Shown piece after piece: positions 1-8,522 of a stretch of 64,000 nucleotides of DNA. The position numbers and the translations under genes were made by a program. Source of the stretch: Bog-793 sp963785415. GTDB taxonomy: Bacteria > Actinomycetota > Acidimicrobiia > Acidimicrobiales > Bog-793. Where the stretch lies: NCBI GenBank assembly GCA_963785415.1, contig CAWAVB010000001.1, positions 682,001 to 746,000 of the forward strand, read 5' to 3'. The notes under the pieces were generated by a model. The model had not been told where the DNA came from and made no database searches. It saw nothing but the letters and a program-made list of their open reading frames with translations. Position 1 is the stretch's first letter; each line of letters starts with the position of its first letter.

Positions 1-152
1 AGGAGTGAACCCGCTCGCTGAGGTTCGGCTACGTCCGTACCGCGTTACCTACACTTTCGCGAAGAGGCCGACGAAGTCGCGTCGGAACGGGGCCATTGAA
101 CAGCCGGCAGATCCGACGGAACCGTGCTCACGCGAATGCCCGCGTAACGTCA

Positions 153-166
153 GTAGACCGGTCTAC
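153..166. repeat. Perfect 14-bp palindrome GTAGACCGGTCTAC
   Basis: The 14 bases are their own reverse complement. The site lies about 90 bp before the tRNA-like fragment and 235 bp past the integrase stop. It could be an operator or a recombination-associated site; the sequence alone does not say which. Confidence 0.5.
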
Positions 167-256
167 AACAGGGGCCAATTCGGGGGATCTCGGTACACGG
201 TGGCCCAAACGGAGGTGCAGCTAAACACACTCGAACGAACGGGCTAGACATGTGAC

Positions 257-293
257 AGCACCTTGCCAGGGTGAGGGTCGCGGGTTCGAGTCC
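257..293 (+). other. tRNA-Gly(GCC)-like 3' fragment, candidate attachment-site remnant
   Basis: The 37 bases read like a tRNA from the anticodon stem-loop (stem CACC, loop TTGCCAG with anticodon GCC, stem GGTG) through the variable region to the T-loop TTCGAGT. The 3' half of the T-stem and the acceptor stem are not continued, and no 5' half precedes it. Elements that integrate into tRNA genes leave such 3' fragments at the distal junction. It does not match the 3' end of the tRNA-fMet gene at 1676-1752, so it probably marks a different integration event. Confidence 0.5.
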
Positions 294-400
294 GATGTTG
301 GCACGATGATGGCACTGGGGTCGGCGAGCAGCGACAGAAGGTCGTCTCCCTCGGGACGAGTGACCTCCGGCAGGCATGTGACGAGTTTCGCTAGACCCTC

Positions 401-1573
401 CTAGCTACCGCTCGCCAGCTCGGCTGGCTTCTTGTCCTTGGCGGCGAGTACTTGGCCCATGACGGTGGCTGCTGCTCGATTCCGCTCTTCGATGGCGTGG
501 GAGTACACCCGAAGCGTAAGCGAGGGATCGGAGTGGCCGAGGAAGTCGGCGACGGTCCGGACATCCACGCCAGCCCCGATGAGCTGCGTGGCGGTGAAGT
601 GACGCAGGTCGTGCAGACGCACGCCTGGCGCGCCAACCTCATCCCGGACACGGATGAAAAACGACGTCACGTTGTCGGGCCGGAATGGGGTACCGGCTCC
701 GACAAAGGGGGAGAAGACGAAGGCGTCAGGATCAAGCTCGCCTCCAGCCTCGGTAATCCAATTATCGACGTGCGCTCGATGAGCGGTTAGGAGGGCCACG
801 CCGACCGGGTCAAGAGCGACCTTCCGAGAACGATCCGTCTTGGTGGACTTCTCGGCAAGCCCACCCTCAACGACGACGACAGAGCGAGCGACTTCGATGA
901 CACCACGGGTGAGATCGACATCGGTCCAGCGGAGCGCACATAGCTCGCCACGGCGCATGCCGGTGAGCGCCGCGAGCATGAGGAGCGGAGCAAGCCGTGG
1001 GTCTCGACGCTCCGCCTCCTCGATGACGTCTCGGACGACATCGACAGATGGCGCTTGCACTCGGCGATGGGCAACCCGAGGGGGCTTTGCTTGTTTGCCG
1101 ACGTTCGTGCGGACCCATCCCCAGCGCACGCCTTGGTGGAGGGCTGCGGAGATGACGGCATGGTGATTCCGGATCGTCTTGGGGGACTTGCCAGCGTCCT
1201 TCATGGCGCCGTACAGATCGTCCAGGTGACGAGCGCTGAGCTGGCTGAGCTTCAGCTTGCCGAGCCGAGGACGGATGGTCTTCGTGATCTGCGCCTTGTA
1301 GTTACGGATCGTTGTCGGGGAGAGGTCGAGCCGCTCGCACTCTTCGAGCCAGCGGTCGAAGAGCTGACCAACGGTCGCTCCGACACCGTCAGCCCGGCCT
1401 GGGGCTTGCTGGTCTACAAGGTCACGAAGTGCAGCGTCCGCTGCACGTGAGCCACCGTGGAAAGTCTTGGAGAGCTGGCGCAGCTTGCCGGTGACGGGGT
1501 CGTTGCCAAGCGACACCCGTAGCTCCCACACCCCTGAACGAACCTGGCGCTTCGATCCACGCACGCATCCCAT
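401..1573 (-). CDS. Tyrosine-type site-specific integrase
   Basis: This is a 390-residue phage/ICE-type integrase that recombines attP and attB by a DNA-3'-phosphotyrosine intermediate. Residues 1-60 form a small basic arm-binding region, about 65-155 the SAM-like core-binding domain, and about 175-375 the catalytic domain. Visible active-site residues are R207 (in LTGMRRGE), a lysine near 246-251, H321 and R324 (HDLRH), H347 (LGHSD) and the nucleophile Y357. The gene is full length. Its ATG at 1573 lies only about 100 bp from the 3' end of tRNA-fMet (1676-1752), and it reads away from the tRNA. That is the usual arrangement for an element inserted in a tRNA 3' end. No excisionase was seen in the window, and the rest of the element would lie to the left. 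Confidence 0.93.
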   Translation of the reverse strand: MGCVRGSKRQVRSGVWELRVSLGNDPVTGKLRQLSKTFHGGSRAADAALRDLVDQQAPGRADGVGATVGQLFDRWLEECERLDLSPTTIRNYKAQITKTIRPRLGKLKLSQLSARHLDDLYGAMKDAGKSPKTIRNHHAVISAALHQGVRWGWVRTNVGKQAKPPRVAHRRVQAPSVDVVRDVIEEAERRDPRLAPLLMLAALTGMRRGELCALRWTDVDLTRGVIEVARSVVVVEGGLAEKSTKTDRSRKVALDPVGVALLTAHRAHVDNWITEAGGELDPDAFVFSPFVGAGTPFRPDNVTSFFIRVRDEVGAPGVRLHDLRHFTATQLIGAGVDVRTVADFLGHSDPSLTLRVYSHAIEERNRAAATVMGQVLAAKDKKPAELASGS

Positions 1574-1596
1574 GGTAGCGGCGTGGTGCGACCGTT

Positions 1597-1617
1597 CATG
1601 GGATGACCCATGGGATG
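1597..1617. repeat. Two direct copies of CATGGGATG at 12-bp period
   Basis: CATGGGATG occurs at 1597-1605 and 1609-1617, and a related CCCATGG overlaps the integrase start. They sit between the integrase and the tRNA 3' end, where arm-type integrase sites are expected. Assigning them to integrase binding is inference. Confidence 0.35.
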
Positions 1618-1634
1618 GATTGATGGGCAGCAGA

Positions 1635-1660
1635 AGGGCCAGCCCTTTCGGACTGGCCCT
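1635..1660 (-). terminator. Hairpin downstream of tRNA-fMet
   Basis: AGGGCCAG (1635-1642) and CTGGCCCT (1653-1660) are perfect inverted repeats with a 10-nt loop, 15 bp beyond the CCA end of tRNA-fMet. There is no strong T-tract on the minus strand after it, so it may be a weak or factor-assisted terminator. Confidence 0.5.
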
Positions 1661-1675
1661 GACCTGCTCTTTTCT

Positions 1676-1752
<77 letters not shown>

Positions 1753-1879
1753 CCGATAAACCGGGACAAGTTTACCATCGCCGGTTCTGGCGGCCTTCTG
1801 GCCGGCGGGCGCCGACGGGCCCCTGGTCCGGGCGGTGGATTCCGCCAGCGGATACTCCGGTCGCGCCCCGGCGTTCGGA

Positions 1880-4795
1880 TCAGGCGTCTTTGGATAGGGC
1901 CGCGTGCGCGTGGGTCTTGCCGCCCGGGACGGTGGTCGTGGTCGTCGTCGACGCCGCGGGCGTCGCGTTCATGATCGCGTTCGCCTCGCCGAGGAGCGTG
2001 CCCGCCCTCGTGACGTCGGTTTGATACGTGCCGAGGTCTCCGTGGGCAAGCGCGGTCTGGGCCGCCTGGTAGGCGGCGACGGCCTGCGAGATGTCCGCAC
2101 GCGCCTGTGCGGAGACCGAGGTCTTCGAGCCCGATCCCTTGCTCGCCGGTCCCGTGCTCGCCGGCGCGGTGCCGAAAATCTCGGCGAGGGCGCCGCTGAG
2201 CGTCGGTTCCATCGCGACCTTCTTCCCGTAGACGGCGACGACGTCGACGAGCTGCGGGAACGGGGTCTGCGACGACGACACGTAGAGGGGGCGCACGTAG
2301 ATGAGCGAGTCGGCGATGGGCAGCACCTGCACGGTCCCGAGCGTCACCGTCGACCCCCGGCTGTCCAAGAGCGTGATCGCCTTGGAGATCGTCGGGTTGG
2401 CGTTGATGTCGGCGTTGGCGAGGGCCGGTCCGTGGATCGACTCCCCCGGCGTCACGTAGGCGTCGAGCTTGCCGTAGCCGTTTGCGTTCGAGTCGGCGAC
2501 AAAGAGCGCCCGCAGCGTTTGCAGGTTCCCGTTCGTCGAGAAGGGCACGAGGGGCTCGACCGCGTCGAAGGTGAGCGCGCTCTGGCCGGGGAGCTGCAGG
2601 AGCTCGTAGACCGGTGTGAAAGAAGCAACCGAGCCATTCGCGGCAAGGGCGAGCTGGCTCGAGGGCGATCCGGTGGCCGAGTTCGAGGTCTGCGAGAGGT
2701 TCCAGGCGTCGGACAGGCTGTAGAAGCCCGATGGCGACTCAATGTGATAGCGGCCGTACATGTCGGCCTGGACCATGAGCAGGTCCTGCGGGTAGCGCAG
2801 GTGTTGACGCAGCACCGGGTTCATGTCCTTCAGGGGCTGGAACAACCCGGGGAAGGCATCCTCATACGCCCGGATGAGCGGGTCCGACGGGGCGATGACG
2901 TAGAACGACATCTTGCCGGAGTAGGCGTTGACGACGACCTTGACGGCGTCGCGCACGTAGTTGTAGCCCCCACGAAGGCCGCTCCCCGACGGGAGCTCGC
3001 TCGTCACCGCGGGTTGCCCGTAGGGGTAATAGGCGGTCTCCGTATAGGCGTCGACCACCCAGTCGATCGAGCCGTCGACGACAACCGGGTACGGGTGCGA
3101 GTCGACCGACAGGAAGGGCAGCGCCTTCTGGACGCGCGCCTCGATGTCGGGGATGTAGATGAGGCGGGACTGCGACGTGACGAGGTTCGAGATCAAAAGG
3201 TTCAGGTCCCGGAGGTGGATCGCGTAGGCGAGCCGGTTGAGGATGCCGCCGATCGGGATCCCGCCACAGCCCTTGCAGTGACCCTCGACGCTCGACCCGT
3301 TCGCCTTTTGGTACTGGACCTCGGGCTGCTTCGTGTCGACGACGACGTACTGGCTGTCACCGGGCGCGTAGTAGACGTCGGGATTGCTGAGCGTCAGCGC
3401 CTTTGACTTCGAACTCGCCGGGATGCTGCCGGCGAGGAAGTTCGGGAGGTTGCTCAAGTTGGCGACGTTGGCGGCGGCAGCGATGACGCCGTAGCCGTGC
3501 GTGTACTGCAGGTGCGTGTTCACCCAGCTCTGCTGGGCGAGCCCGGTCGGATTGAGGGCGCGCACGCCGACGACGACGGGGGTCGTCTTCCCGTCGATCT
3601 CGTAGCGGTCGACCGCGAGCGAGTTGAGCTGGTAGTAGCTCTTGATGACCTGCAGCTTCTGGAAGGTCGACACGGCGACCGCCGGATCCCACAACAACAC
3701 GTCCGAGAGCGTCTTCTGGTACTGAGTGAGCACCGTGGGTGTGAGGTCCTCGTTCGCCGGGAACGTGTGCCGGGTCACGTCCCCGATGCCCATCGCGTAT
3801 CGCGTCGCGGCGATGTTGTTCTTGATGTAGGGCAACTCGAGCGTGCTCTGCGCCGGGGTGACCCTGAGGACCTGGAAGATCGCCGGGTAGATGACCCCGA
3901 CGACGAGCGCGAGAAACACCCACAGCCCGAACGTGATCGCCGGGAGGGCGAGCGAGCGTCGGTAGATGTTCACGCTGAACATGACGAAGGCGACCAAAGA
4001 GACGACGGCGAGCAGCGTGAGAGCCGCCAGGCGCACGTGGACGTCGGTGTACGACGCCCCGTGGACGACGCCCGACGACGACAGGTCGAGGTCGTACCGG
4101 TCGACGTAGTAGTACGCCCAGGCCCGTTCGAGGACCATCAGAGCGAGGATGAGCGAGATGTGGGCGATCGCCCGCGGTTCGACGCGGACACCGCGACGGA
4201 ATTGGAACGCGCCGTTGAGGAAATAGGCGATCGCGGTCACGATCAAGGTGACAAGCAGCGCGACGAAGATCCAGTCGACGATGAAGGACAGGAACGGCAG
4301 CCGGAAGACGAAGAAGCTCACGTCCCGGTGGAAGAGCGGGTCAGTCCGTCCGAACGGCAGCGCGTGCTCGAACAGGATCCAGTGCTGCCACTGACCGGAC
4401 GCCCCCGTGCCCAAGATGAGCGCGATCACGAGCGAGACCACCGTGCGCAGGAGGAAGGCGTACGGACGGACCGTCTCCTGGTAGCGCCGGACGAGCTCGT
4501 TGTCCCCGGCGAGGAGCATCGCCCGGGGCGCGACCGTGTCGACGATGAACAGCGAGACCCACAAAAGCGCCCAGGCGATGGCGATGAACACGACCGCGAG
4601 CACAATCTTCGTCACCGTGACCTGGCTCCAGACGCTGCCGAGGCCGTTCCAGTGGAACCAGAGGAAATTCGCGTAGAACCCAGCGAGCCCCTGCACGACG
4701 AGCAAAAGGACGATCAGCGCGACGATGACCGCGACGATGACGACGTTCCGTCGCCTGGTGGGCGGCCGGAGGCGCCGCTCGGGTGAGACCCTCAC
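1880..4795 (-). CDS. UPF0182 family large membrane protein
   Basis: This 971-residue protein matches the actinobacterial UPF0182 family (Mycobacterium Rv0064/Rv3193c type), whose biochemical function is unknown. The N-terminal third holds about seven hydrophobic helices; the first is a long IVALIVLLLVVQG-type segment after a basic RRPPTRRR start. The remaining ~650 residues are soluble and presumably extracytoplasmic, with many aromatic residues. The C-terminus ends in a Ser/Thr/Ala-rich tail including a short threonine run. Length is typical of the family. It is the last gene of a probable operon with the DivIVA-like protein (6-bp gap) and the Lon-like protease, all on the minus strand. Confidence 0.93.
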   Translation of the reverse strand: MRVSPERRLRPPTRRRNVVIVAVIVALIVLLLVVQGLAGFYANFLWFHWNGLGSVWSQVTVTKIVLAVVFIAIAWALLWVSLFIVDTVAPRAMLLAGDNELVRRYQETVRPYAFLLRTVVSLVIALILGTGASGQWQHWILFEHALPFGRTDPLFHRDVSFFVFRLPFLSFIVDWIFVALLVTLIVTAIAYFLNGAFQFRRGVRVEPRAIAHISLILALMVLERAWAYYYVDRYDLDLSSSGVVHGASYTDVHVRLAALTLLAVVSLVAFVMFSVNIYRRSLALPAITFGLWVFLALVVGVIYPAIFQVLRVTPAQSTLELPYIKNNIAATRYAMGIGDVTRHTFPANEDLTPTVLTQYQKTLSDVLLWDPAVAVSTFQKLQVIKSYYQLNSLAVDRYEIDGKTTPVVVGVRALNPTGLAQQSWVNTHLQYTHGYGVIAAAANVANLSNLPNFLAGSIPASSKSKALTLSNPDVYYAPGDSQYVVVDTKQPEVQYQKANGSSVEGHCKGCGGIPIGGILNRLAYAIHLRDLNLLISNLVTSQSRLIYIPDIEARVQKALPFLSVDSHPYPVVVDGSIDWVVDAYTETAYYPYGQPAVTSELPSGSGLRGGYNYVRDAVKVVVNAYSGKMSFYVIAPSDPLIRAYEDAFPGLFQPLKDMNPVLRQHLRYPQDLLMVQADMYGRYHIESPSGFYSLSDAWNLSQTSNSATGSPSSQLALAANGSVASFTPVYELLQLPGQSALTFDAVEPLVPFSTNGNLQTLRALFVADSNANGYGKLDAYVTPGESIHGPALANADINANPTISKAITLLDSRGSTVTLGTVQVLPIADSLIYVRPLYVSSSQTPFPQLVDVVAVYGKKVAMEPTLSGALAEIFGTAPASTGPASKGSGSKTSVSAQARADISQAVAAYQAAQTALAHGDLGTYQTDVTRAGTLLGEANAIMNATPAASTTTTTTVPGGKTHAHAALSKDA

Positions 4796-4801
4796 GATTC
4801 G

Positions 4802-6616
4802 CTACGTCCCCGCCGGGACGAGGATGCAACGGCAACCGCCGTGCGCTGGTGGATGGAGCTGTCCGGTCGGGAACGTCGCGCCCGCCTCGACCAGCCCGGC
4901 GAGCTCGTTGTCGTCACAATCCGAGCAGCGGCTCGCCCCGTCGTCGACGAGCCAGGAAACCGGGACCCGCGCGGATCCGACCACCTCGAGCGTGCCTGCG
5001 GCAAAGGCGTCCGTCGCGTAGTCGCTCGCCGTGTCCTCGATCCGCTCCGCCTTCCAGTCGCGGTAGGCGGCGCCGACGGCGTGCTGGAGCGACGCGGCGT
5101 CGCCGTCGCCGCCGCGGAAGCTCCGGACGAGGTGGGTCGCGATCGCCGTCGCGATCTCCGTCCCCAGCTCCGTGGCGACCGTCTCGGCCGCGGCGCGTGA
5201 CGCTGCGTCATCGGACGGGTCCGGGCCCATCGACTGACCGGTCGCGCTCATCCGCTCCCGGGCGAATCTCGCCCCCTCGCGCCACACGGCGGCCAACGCG
5301 GGGACCGCCGCCACAGCCAGTCGCTGCGCCTCATCGGACAGGGAGGACAGAGTCGACGGTTCCGTGCCCCGGGGCGCCTCGCGCAGGCGGTGGAGCAGAT
5401 CGTTCTGCTCGACCCGTAACGCACGTTTCAGCACATGAACGAGCTCAGCGAGCGGAGCCTCGACGAGCTCGTCACGCCGCCGCAAAAGCTCGCCCCGCTC
5501 CACGACGACGTCGCCGACGAGCAGCCCCGCCGGGACCTGTGCACCGCCCGCCTCGGGCGCGGGCCCGGACCCCTCGGCACCGTCCGCGACCTTCTCGGGC
5601 GCGTCGACGGCGGAGTCGACCGGCACGGATCCGTCGGCCACCGCTTCCGAGTCCTCCGACGGCGCCGCGGTGGCGGCAGACGCCTCGCGGATCCGGGCGA
5701 ACAGCTCGTCGACGATCGCGGCCCCCGAGACATCGGTCGCCGCGGCATCCTCCGCATCGAAGTCACCGCCCGCGGGGACCTCGGCGCGCTCTCCGCCCGG
5801 GACGCCGTCCACCGTCGATTCGACGAGATCATCGGCGCCGGATTCCTCCCCGTAGCCGGCCTCCGGGCCGGCCGGTTCCGCGAACGGCTCGTCGACGACG
5901 ACGCCGGCGCCGGTGGACGCCGGTTCGAGTTCCGTCGCACGCCGGGCGACCTCGGCGGCCACACGCGCGTCCTCCTCCGAGCCGTCGAGACGCGACTGGA
6001 CCGCGGCGATCGTGTCGGCCACGTGGGCGACCACCGACGCCAGCGTGTCCTTCCCGGCTCGCAGCTGCTCGATCTGGGAGTAGTAGACCTTCCGGCGCTC
6101 GGCGAGGTCCGACAGGATGCGCCGGCGAACCTCGCGCGACTCGTCGATCATCGCCCGGCAGTCCTCTTTGGCGGCGTCGATCATCGCGTTCGCCGCGCCC
6201 CGCGCCTCGCTGACGATCGCGGCGGCTTCGGCCTCGCCACGACGCCGGAGCTCGTGGGTCGCCGCCTCCGCCTCGGCGACGACGTGGGCCGCCCGCGCCT
6301 CCGCCCTCGAAACGACCTCGTTCGCCGCGGCATGCGCGACGTGGAGGACGCGCGCGGTCTCCGAACCGAGCGCCGCGGAGAGCGTCTCCTCGTCGAGCTC
6401 GGGCTCCGCGGCACGGCGCTCGGCGTCGGCGAGTCGCTCGGTCAGCTCCCGTTGGTTCGCCCGCAGCTGCTTGAGGAGCTGACCGACGTCGACGAGGAAG
6501 CGGTGGACGGACTCCTGGTCATAGCCGCGCCAGGCGACCGGGAACTGGCGACCGGCGACCGCATCGGGGTCGAGGTTCGGGTGCGATGAGATCGTGATCG
6601 GTCGCGGATCAGCCAT
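4802..6616 (-). CDS. DivIVA-domain coiled-coil protein with MuF-like zinc-motif C-terminus
   Basis: This 604-residue protein opens with a DivIVA-type segment (about 20-75; key motif F-P-V-A-W-R-G-Y-D) followed by a long Ala/Glu/Arg coiled coil (about 75-225). DivIVA proteins mark curved membrane at poles and septa. An acidic, low-complexity linker follows (about 230-360). The last 200 residues are unlike DivIVA: a helical segment with AYRDWKAERIEDTASDYATD, then a tryptophan strand, C564-x-x-C567, FPTG, PPAH592, C595-R-C597. This pattern resembles the MuF / phage head morphogenesis fold seen in phage minor capsid proteins and some toxins. It lies 18 bp after the Lon-like protease gene and 6 bp before UPF0182. 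DivIVA identity is firm; the MuF likeness is read from motif spacing only. Confidence 0.82.
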   Translation of the reverse strand: MADPRPITISSHPNLDPDAVAGRQFPVAWRGYDQESVHRFLVDVGQLLKQLRANQRELTERLADAERRAAEPELDEETLSAALGSETARVLHVAHAAANEVVSRAEARAAHVVAEAEAATHELRRRGEAEAAAIVSEARGAANAMIDAAKEDCRAMIDESREVRRRILSDLAERRKVYYSQIEQLRAGKDTLASVVAHVADTIAAVQSRLDGSEEDARVAAEVARRATELEPASTGAGVVVDEPFAEPAGPEAGYGEESGADDLVESTVDGVPGGERAEVPAGGDFDAEDAAATDVSGAAIVDELFARIREASAATAAPSEDSEAVADGSVPVDSAVDAPEKVADGAEGSGPAPEAGGAQVPAGLLVGDVVVERGELLRRRDELVEAPLAELVHVLKRALRVEQNDLLHRLREAPRGTEPSTLSSLSDEAQRLAVAAVPALAAVWREGARFARERMSATGQSMGPDPSDDAASRAAAETVATELGTEIATAIATHLVRSFRGGDGDAASLQHAVGAAYRDWKAERIEDTASDYATDAFAAGTLEVVGSARVPVSWLVDDGASRCSDCDDNELAGLVEAGATFPTGQLHPPAHGGCRCILVPAGT

Positions 6617-6634
6617 TTGGTGAAGCCTATGACC

Positions 6635-7852
6635 TCACCGGGCGCCCGGCGCTGGCACGAGCCGGCCGCCGAGCCGTTCGAGCGCGCCGACCGCCTGGCC
6701 AATCGACGAGACGGCGATGATTCTCAGATCCGGTCCGGCGTTCTCCCGGGCGACCGCGGCATTCCCCCGTGGGACCAGGAACACGGTCGCCCCGGCCTCG
6801 CGGACGGCGATCGTCTTCTGGGCGATACCACCGATCTCCCCGACCGAGCCGTTGTTCGCGATCGTCCCCGTCGCCGCGACCCGACGCCCCCCGGTGAGGT
6901 CGGCCCGGTCGAGCTTCTCGATCAGCCCGAGCGTGAAAGAAAGCCCCGCCGACGGTCCGATGATCCCGTCGGCGTTGATCGAAACCCGGAAAGGCTCGTT
7001 CGTGTCGGTGTCGAGCTGCTCCGCGTAGACCGGAAGACAGCTCACCGCGTGTCCCGAGCGTCGGGCGAGCCGACCGGTCGTCGAGCCGACTTTGGCGCAC
7101 GTGTAGACCGTTGCCGAGGACGGGCCGGAGCTCCTCAGCTCCCCGACGACGACGAACTTCGTCCGCGACGTCCTCGAGCCCAGCATGTGGTACGTGAGCA
7201 TCGTCGCCAGGCCCGGCGCCACCGCCCCGATCGCGGCAGTGAGCTGACTGAGCAAGGCCGTCTGCGCCGGCCCGACGTAGGTGATGACGGCACCGACCGG
7301 GAGCGTCATCGCGCTGGCCGCGCCTGGGAGGTCGGCGAGGACGACGACGCCGGTCGGCTCGGCGCGCGGGTGGTAACCGAGCTCGCGCAGCGCGACGAGG
7401 GCCGCCGACTGGCTCGCCTGCGCCATCTCGACGGCACCCTGTTCGTCGTAGGCCGCGGAGCTCGCTCCGCCGGTGAGCTCGGCGGCGGAGACGATCTCGG
7501 CGTGCTCATCGAAGCGGTAGTACAGGTAGCCGAGCGCCGAGAGGTGGACCAGAGATACGTCGGTGAGGACGACGCTGCCGCGGTGCGCGTGCGCCGCATT
7601 CCGCGGCACCGAGATGAGCTGGCCGACGTTGAAGGCGGTGCCCGGGGTGATCGCGTAGTACGGCACCACCCAGCGCGAGGCGACGAAGCCGGCGACGACG
7701 ACGACGGCGACGAACCCCACCGCGACCCGCAGGGCGATCCGCCGGCGCCTGCTCTGTCGCGGTCTACCGGGTCCCGCTGACCCGGCGGACAGACGACGCG
7801 GGCTGAGCCAGTCCTCCCCGCCGGGCGCACGCCAGGCGTCGTTCCTCCCCAC
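6635..7852 (-). CDS. PDZ / Lon-like (S16) membrane-anchored serine protease
   Basis: This 405-residue protein is of the YlbL / Rv3194c type. A basic N-terminus precedes one transmembrane anchor (about 40-62), so the bulk is extracytoplasmic. The central region is a divergent PDZ-like module. The C-terminal Lon proteolytic domain shows the catalytic serine in GPSAGLSF and the catalytic lysine in GIAQKTIA. There is no AAA+ domain, as is usual for this subfamily. The start is a GTG at 7852, and alternative starts downstream are possible. It heads the minus-strand operon with the DivIVA-like and UPF0182 genes. The adjacency of Lon-PDZ and UPF0182 matches mycobacteria, which suggests a shared envelope function (inference). 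Confidence 0.9.
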   Translation of the reverse strand: MGRNDAWRAPGGEDWLSPRRLSAGSAGPGRPRQSRRRRIALRVAVGFVAVVVVAGFVASRWVVPYYAITPGTAFNVGQLISVPRNAAHAHRGSVVLTDVSLVHLSALGYLYYRFDEHAEIVSAAELTGGASSAAYDEQGAVEMAQASQSAALVALRELGYHPRAEPTGVVVLADLPGAASAMTLPVGAVITYVGPAQTALLSQLTAAIGAVAPGLATMLTYHMLGSRTSRTKFVVVGELRSSGPSSATVYTCAKVGSTTGRLARRSGHAVSCLPVYAEQLDTDTNEPFRVSINADGIIGPSAGLSFTLGLIEKLDRADLTGGRRVAATGTIANNGSVGEIGGIAQKTIAVREAGATVFLVPRGNAAVARENAGPDLRIIAVSSIGQAVGALERLGGRLVPAPGAR

Positions 7853-7895
7853 GTCCCGTAGCCTGCCACGGCAAGGGGGCGATCAAGACAACGCG

Positions 7896-8522
7896 ATGGG
7901 CACCGCCCGGTTCGACGACGAGGACTCGGTCACGGCAAAGCGGCTCGCGGCGGCGCTCGCCGGATCAGCCGGCGACGAGGCGACCGTCCGGGGACTGCTC
8001 GCCGACGGTTCGCCAAAAGTGCGCGCTGCCGCGATCATGGCGCTCGTCGCGGCCGGCTTCTCCCGGCCCGACGACGTGCGTCGGGCGCTTTCCGACCCCG
8101 ATCCGACCGTGCGCCGGGCGACGTGCGAGCTGGCGACCCGGCTCACGGGCGCCGACTTCACCCCCCTGCTCGACGACGCCGATCCGACCGTCGTCGAGGC
8201 CGCGGCGTTCGCCGTCGGCGAGGCGGGCGACCGCGGGGCCTGCGGAAGGCTCGCCGAGATCGCCGGATCCCACCGCGATCCGCCCTGCCGGGAGTCTGCC
8301 GTTGCCGCGCTCGGCGCCATCGGCGACGACGCGGGCCGGGCGGCTGTCCTCGCCGCGCTCGGTGACGTCCCCGCCGTCCGCCGCCGCGCCGTCGTCGCGC
8401 TGGCGGCGTTCACCGGGGATGACGTCGAGGCCGCCCTGCGCGGAAGGCTCTCCGACCGGGACTGGCAGGTCCGGGCTGCGGCCGAGACCGTGCTCGGGAT
8501 CAGCGGATCCGAGACACGCTGA
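7896..8522 (+). CDS. HEAT-repeat protein
   Basis: This 208-residue cytoplasmic protein is built almost entirely of HEAT / PBS-lyase-type helical repeats of about 30 residues. Examples of the pattern are KVRAAAIMAL, TVRRATCELA, TVVEAAAFAVGEAGD, ESAVAALGAIGD, AVRRRAVVALAAF and QVRAAAETVLGI. No catalytic motif was seen. Such proteins are usually scaffolds or carrier partners. It is divergent from the Lon-like protease gene, and its 3' end overlaps that of the MreB-like gene (convergent, 23 bp). Confidence 0.85.
   Translation: MGTARFDDEDSVTAKRLAAALAGSAGDEATVRGLLADGSPKVRAAAIMALVAAGFSRPDDVRRALSDPDPTVRRATCELATRLTGADFTPLLDDADPTVVEAAAFAVGEAGDRGACGRLAEIAGSHRDPPCRESAVAALGAIGDDAGRAAVLAALGDVPAVRRRAVVALAAFTGDDVEAALRGRLSDRDWQVRAAAETVLGISGSETR

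Larger units (their letters stand above)
1..400. other. Non-coding edge of an integrated element
   Basis: No convincing gene was found in this stretch downstream of the integrase. It holds a perfect 14-bp palindrome (153-166) and a tRNA-Gly-like 3' fragment (257-293), listed separately. Codon patterns of the short open frames here are not convincing. The stretch probably belongs to the integrated element whose integrase follows, or to its junction with another element. Confidence 0.5.

Noticed and set aside
1904..3406. 500-codon plus-strand frame opposite UPF0182
   Set aside because: Arg/Val/Asp-rich low-complexity translation with no motif; antisense shadow of a family-length gene.
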